Below are positions 60,965-64,000 of a stretch of DNA of 64,000 nucleotides, in pieces (position 1 is the first letter of the stretch; each line of letters starts with the position of its first letter). The DNA lies in NCBI GenBank assembly GCA_032622095.1, contig CP136062.1:40362918-40426917 (forward strand), read 5' to 3'. The position numbers and the translations under genes were made by a program. This stretch comes from Siphonodentalium dalli (Eukaryota > Mollusca > Scaphopoda > Gadilida > Siphonodentaliidae). The notes below the pieces were generated by a model. That model was given only the letters and a program-made list of their open reading frames with translations. It made no database searches and was not told where the DNA came from.

Positions 60965-63900
60965 GGTATCCCCGCCACACACATCTATAGGTATCCTCAC
61001 CACACAAATATATAGGTATCCCCACCACATACATCTATATGTATTCCCACCGCACACATATATAGGTATCCCCACCACACACATATATAGGTATCCCCAC
61101 CACATACATCTATAGGTATCCCCACACACACATATAGGTATACCCGCCACACACATCTATAGGTATCCTACCACACACATATATGGGTATCCCCACCACA
61201 ACATCTACAGGTATCCCCACCACATACATATATAGGTATCCCCACCACATACATCTATAGGTATCCCCGCCACACACATCTATAGGTATCCTCACCACAC
61301 ACATATATAGGTATCCCCACCACATACATCTATAGGTATCACCGCCACATACATCTATAGGTATCCCCACCACATACATATATAGGTATCTCCGCCACAC
61401 ACATATATAGGTATCCCCACCACATACATCTATAGGTATCCCCATCACAAACATATATAGGTATCCCCATCACATACATATATAGCTATCCCCACCACAT
61501 ACATCTATAGGTATCACCACCACATACATATATAGGTATCCCCACCGCATACATATATAGGTATCCCCACCACACACATATATAGGTATCCCCACCACAT
61601 ACATATATAGGTATCACCACCACACACATATAGGTATTCCCGCCACATACATATAGGTATCCCCACCACACACATATAGGTATCCCCACCACACACATCT
61701 ATATGTACCACCACCACATACATATATAGGTATCCCCAACACATACATATATAGGTATCCCCACCACATACATATATAGGTATCCCCACCACATACATAT
61801 ATAGGTATCCCCACCACATACATCTATAGGTATCACAACCACAAACATATATAGGTATCCACACCACATACATATATAGGTATCCCCACCACATACATAT
61901 ATAGCTATCCCCACCACATACATATATAGGTATCACCGCCACATACATCTATAGGTATCCCCACCACATACATATATAGGTATCCCCGCCACACACATAT
62001 TTAGCTATCCCCACCACACTCATATATAGGTATCACCACCACACACATATATAGGTATCCCCGCCACATACATATGTAGGTATCCCCACCACATACATAT
62101 ATAGGTATCCCCACCACATACATCTATAAGTGTCCCCACCACACACATATATAGGTATCCCCACCACACACATCTATAGGTATCCCCACCACGCACATAT
62201 ATAGGTATCCCCACCACATATATATATAGGTATACCCACCACATACATCTATAGGTATCCCCACCACATACATATATAGGTATCCCCACCACACACATAT
62301 ATAGGAATCCACACCACATACATATATAGGTATCACCACCACACACATATATGTATTCCCGCCACATACATATAGGTATCCCCACCACACACATATAGGT
62401 ATCCCCACCACACACATCTATATGTATCACCACCACATACATATATAGGTATCCCCAACACATACATATATAAGTATCCCCACCACATACTTATATAGGT
62501 ATCCCCACCACATACATATATAGGTATTCCCATCACATACATATTTAGGTATCCCCACCACATACATATATAGGTATCCCCACCACATACATATATAGGT
62601 ATCCCCGCCACATACATCTATAAGTATCCCCACCACATACATATATAGGTATCCCCACCACATACATCTATAGGTATCCCCACCACATACATATCCACAT
62701 ACATATATAGGTATCCCCACCACATACATATATAGATATCCCCACCACACACATATATAGATATCCCAACCACCCACATATATAGGTATCCCCACCACAC
62801 ACATATATATAGGTATCCCCGCCACACATATATATAGGTATCCCCACCACATACATATATAGGTCTCCCCACCACATACATCTATAGGTATCCCCACCAC
62901 TCACATATATAGGTATCCCCACCACATACATATATAGGTATCCCCGCCACACACATATATAGGTATCCCCGCCACATACATATATAGGTATCCCCACCAC
63001 ACACATATATAGGTATCACCACCACATACATATATAGGTATCACCACCACATACATATATAGGTATCCCCGCCACATACATATATAGGTATCCCCACCAC
63101 ACATATCTATAGGTATCCCCACCATATACATATATAGGTATCCCCACCATATACAGATATAGGTATCCCCACCACACACATATATAGGTATCCCCACCAC
63201 ACACATATATAGGTATCCCCGCCACATACATATATAGGTATCACCACCACACACATATATAGGTCTCCCCACCACATACATATATAGGTATCCCCACCAC
63301 ACACATCTATATGTATCCCCACCACACACAGATCTATAGGTATCCCCACCACACACATATATAGGTATTCCCACAATACACATCTATAGTTATCACCGCC
63401 ACACACATATATAGGTATCCCCACCACATACATATATAGGTATCCCCACCACACACATATATAGGTATCCCCACCACATACATATATAGGTATCACCGCC
63501 ACATACATCTAAAGGTATCCCCACCACATACATATATAGGTATCCCCGCCACACACATATATAGGTATCCCCACCACACACATATATAGGTATCACCACC
63601 ACACACATATATAGGTATCCTCGCCACATACATATGTAGGTATCCCCACCACATATATATAAACGTATCACCAACACACACATATATAGGTATCCCCACC
63701 ACATACATATATAGGTATCCCCATCACATACATTTATAGGTATCCCCACCACACACATATATAGGTATCCCCACCACATACATATATAGTTATCACCACC
63801 ACATACATATATAGGTATCCCCATCACATACATTTATAGGTATCCCCACCACACACATATATAGGTATCCCCACCACATACATATATAGGTATCCCCACC

Positions 63901-64000
63901 ACATACATATATAGGTATCCCCACCACATACATCTATAGGTATCCCCACCACACACATATATAGGTATCACCACCACAAACGTCTATATGTATCCCTACC
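60695..64000 (+). repeat. Second copy of the window's first 3.8 kb
   Basis: From AGTTATCC at 60,695 the unit order repeats that from base 1. The offset is 60,694 bp at first, falling stepwise to 60,174 bp at the right edge, so this copy is about 520 bp shorter. Both share the rare CTATAAATATCACC unit (near 228 and 60,911), the D landmark (505 and 61,199), the compound unit (2,546 and 62,694) and AGATCT (3,181 and 63,330). It overlaps the end of the preceding duplication copy by about 270 bp. Confidence 0.85.

Larger units (their letters stand above)
1..64000 (+). repeat. 25-bp tandem repeat (minisatellite/satellite) array filling the whole window
   Basis: Every line of sequence is made of head-to-tail copies of a 25-bp unit. 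On the + strand, unit positions 1-12 are GGTATCCCCACC and positions 13-25 are ACATACATATATA. Both array ends lie outside the window. Recurrent substitutions are G1 to T, C7 to A, C8 to T, A10 to G, T16 to C and A21 to C. Most units are 25 bp, with scattered 23-, 24- and 27-bp units and a few longer compound ones. Orientation never changes: I saw no reverse-complement unit. The + strand is C-rich and G-poor (8 C and 2 G per consensus unit). No unique sequence, gene, RNA or transposon was seen. Such an array is typical of eukaryotic minisatellite or satellite DNA; the host is not identifiable from the unit. Confidence 0.97.

Noticed and set aside
1-64000. CRISPR array
   Set aside because: There are no unique spacers. 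Units abut directly and the variable positions are a few recurrent substitutions.
1-64000. TATA boxes or promoters at each TATATA
   Set aside because: TATATA is part of every unit, so about 2,500 identical hits carry no information, and no transcription unit is present.
1-64000. Centromeric satellite with CENP-B boxes, or telomere repeat
   Set aside because: The unit is 25 bp and lacks the TTCG...CGGG core of the CENP-B box and any TTAGGG-type repeat. A centromeric location cannot be excluded, but nothing in the sequence supports it.
1-64000. PRDM9-type recombination motif in the unit
   Set aside because: CCCCACCACATACA does not fit the 13-base CCNCCNTNNCCNC pattern in any register I tried, and PRDM9 specificity is species-dependent.
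1-64000. Nucleosome phasing by the unit (6 units = 150 bp, 7 units = 175 bp)
   Set aside because: Many repeat lengths approximate nucleosome lengths by multiples. 25 bp is not in helical phase, and no further sequence evidence supports it.

Overview
This window is one continuous head-to-tail tandem array. From base 1 to base 64,000 I see only diverged copies of a 25-bp unit, roughly 2,560 of them, all in the same orientation. On the + strand, unit positions 1-12 read GGTATCCCCACC and positions 13-25 read ACATACATATATA. I find no unique DNA, protein gene, RNA gene, transposon, CRISPR array or inverted segment. The many minus-strand open frames are a by-product: the consensus unit has no stop codon in any minus-strand frame. 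An uninterrupted 64-kb minisatellite or satellite points to a eukaryotic nuclear genome, probably heterochromatic or subtelomeric. I do not recognise the unit and cannot name the species.

The information lies in higher-order structure. Units differ by a small set of recurrent substitutions (mainly at unit positions 1, 7, 8, 10, 16 and 21) and by small length changes. Strings of variants recur at long range, which allows repeat families to be traced by landmark words. Layout: (i) 1-17,690, family A blocks, including a recurrent landmark-ordered block with periods 2,441, 2,510 and 3,086 bp; (ii) superblock X, about 17,690-31,597, made of an A block, one family B copy, a tandem pair of [B tail + C] and an A-prime block; (iii) a short A link, 31,598-32,990; (iv) superblock Y, about 32,990-57,144, with the same order A-B-C-A-prime, but B amplified to seven copies plus a fragment and C present once; (v) 57,145-64,000, family A again, including a 1,521/1,523-bp tandem duplication and a final segment that reproduces the first 3.8 kb of the window.

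Family B is the clearest system. It has three nearly identical 2,595-2,596-bp repeats (35,381-43,167). Three shorter repeats (1,801, 1,526 and 1,528 bp) share one internal deletion of about 1.07 kb. One expanded repeat of 3,367 bp follows, and then an abrupt switch into family C at about 51,820. Local events of exact unit multiples (100, 275, 300 and 548 bp) and a same-length patch record recent unequal exchange, slippage or conversion. All periods come from landmark positions read by eye. Percent identities were not computed, and block edges are generally good to about 25-100 bp.
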